Part shown: one piece after another, positions 63,845 through 64,000 of the stretch
Layout of the letters: each line of letters opens with the position of its first letter
Numbering within the stretch: position 1 is the first letter of the stretch
Origin: Candidatus Delongbacteria bacterium
GTDB taxonomy: Bacteria > CAIWAD01
Direction of reading: 5' to 3'
Length of the DNA stretch: 64,000 nucleotides
Assembly (NCBI GenBank): GCA_020634015.1
Contig: JACKCN010000003.1
Span: forward strand, 310,001 to 374,000
The notes under the pieces: model-generated
What the model saw: the letters and a program-made list of their open reading frames with translations, nothing else
Database searches by the model: none
What the model was told of the DNA's origin: nothing
Made by a program: the position numbers and the translations under genes

Positions 63845-64000
63845 ATGAAACTGATACAGAATTCGCTTGGGCGCTGGGTGCCCGAGCAGGTCAATGGCCG
63901 GGCCGTGCGCCCGTTCCTCGGAGTGGGCAAGACGCCCCCCACGGGCCACAAGGCGGGCGCTCCGATCCGCAGTGGCGCGGACTACCGCGACAAGAGACTG
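63845..64000 (+). CDS. citF: Citrate lyase alpha subunit (citrate CoA-transferase), 5' part only
   Basis: The first 52 codons before the window edge. The N-terminus (NSLGRWVPEQVNG, then RPFLGVGKTPPTGHKAG and APIRSG) resembles CitF proteins, the alpha subunit that moves CoA between acetyl-ACP and citrate. GTGGAGGACCG precedes the ATG. The remaining cit genes should follow outside the window; a gene for citrate breakdown next to a microcompartment-bearing genome would fit anaerobic fermentation, but this is inference. Confidence 0.7.
   Translation, partial: MKLIQNSLGRWVPEQVNGRAVRPFLGVGKTPPTGHKAGAPIRSGADYRDKRL

Overview
The window is about 64 kb of GC-rich, densely packed bacterial chromosome. 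Several features point to a Gram-negative organism: an RND efflux operon with a TolC partner, TonB-dependent and PorV-like outer-membrane barrels, BamD, Lnt and many lipoproteins. Several secreted proteins end in a PNPFNPST-type (FlgD-like / type IX sorting-like) domain, which is typical of the Fibrobacteres-Chlorobi-Bacteroidetes superphylum and its candidate phyla. I cannot place it more precisely from sequence alone.

Layout. 0-10.1 kb (minus strand): an ABC-2 exporter (permease cut by the edge), a methyl-accepting chemotaxis protein, a YfiR-like secreted protein, and a tolC / RND pump / adaptor operon with ATGA overlaps. 10.3-12.2 kb: an aldo/keto reductase and a BtuF-like binding protein. 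12.5-19.6 kb: an outer-membrane operon of TonB-dependent receptor, large secreted protein and PorV-like barrel, closed by a strong terminator. 19.8-24.1 kb: an EutN-type microcompartment vertex protein, an ACT-domain protein, a UPF0210 protein, a nitrilase-family amidase and CorA. 24.06-24.5 kb: a 36-bp tandem repeat array. 24.7-28.0 kb: tRNA-Leu(UAG), tig, clpP, clpX. 28.1-30.3 kb (minus): pirin and malQ. 30.3-31.0 kb: a gene-free stretch with a possible structured small RNA and a sigma-54-like promoter. 31.0-36.9 kb: a large secreted repeat protein, a TPR lipoprotein, a membrane protein and an outer-membrane barrel. 36.9-48.0 kb: a long plus-strand run with ruvX, an oxidoreductase, lnt, a barrel, bamD, nadD, secreted proteins and an unusual RNase HI-CYTH fusion. 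48.05-49.0 kb: a low-complexity dodecamer repeat and a REP-associated (Y1) transposase. 49.1-51.0 kb (minus): pduT and pduS. 51.2-58.0 kb: an RCC1-repeat secreted protein, a BNR/sortilin-type repeat protein, a GNAT acetyltransferase and a cold-shock-like/helical-repeat protein. 58.2-62.9 kb: a heme-porin fusion, a YceI protein, a diheme lipoprotein and a tetraheme P460-type lipoprotein. 62.97-63.74 kb: a second 36-bp repeat array related to the first. 63.85 kb to the edge: the start of a citrate lyase alpha-subunit gene (citF).

How the genes may work together. The best candidate for a poorly described system is the 58.2-62.9 kb cluster. It encodes a barrel with an N-terminal CXXCH that resembles Cyc2-type porin-cytochromes in plan, next to two lipoproteins carrying six further CXXCH sites, so a route for electrons across or along the outer membrane is plausible. 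A second theme is bacterial microcompartments: eutN lies at 19.8 kb and the redox pair pduT-pduS at 49-51 kb, but no signature cargo enzyme is present. A third is the pair of related 36-bp arrays about 39 kb apart.
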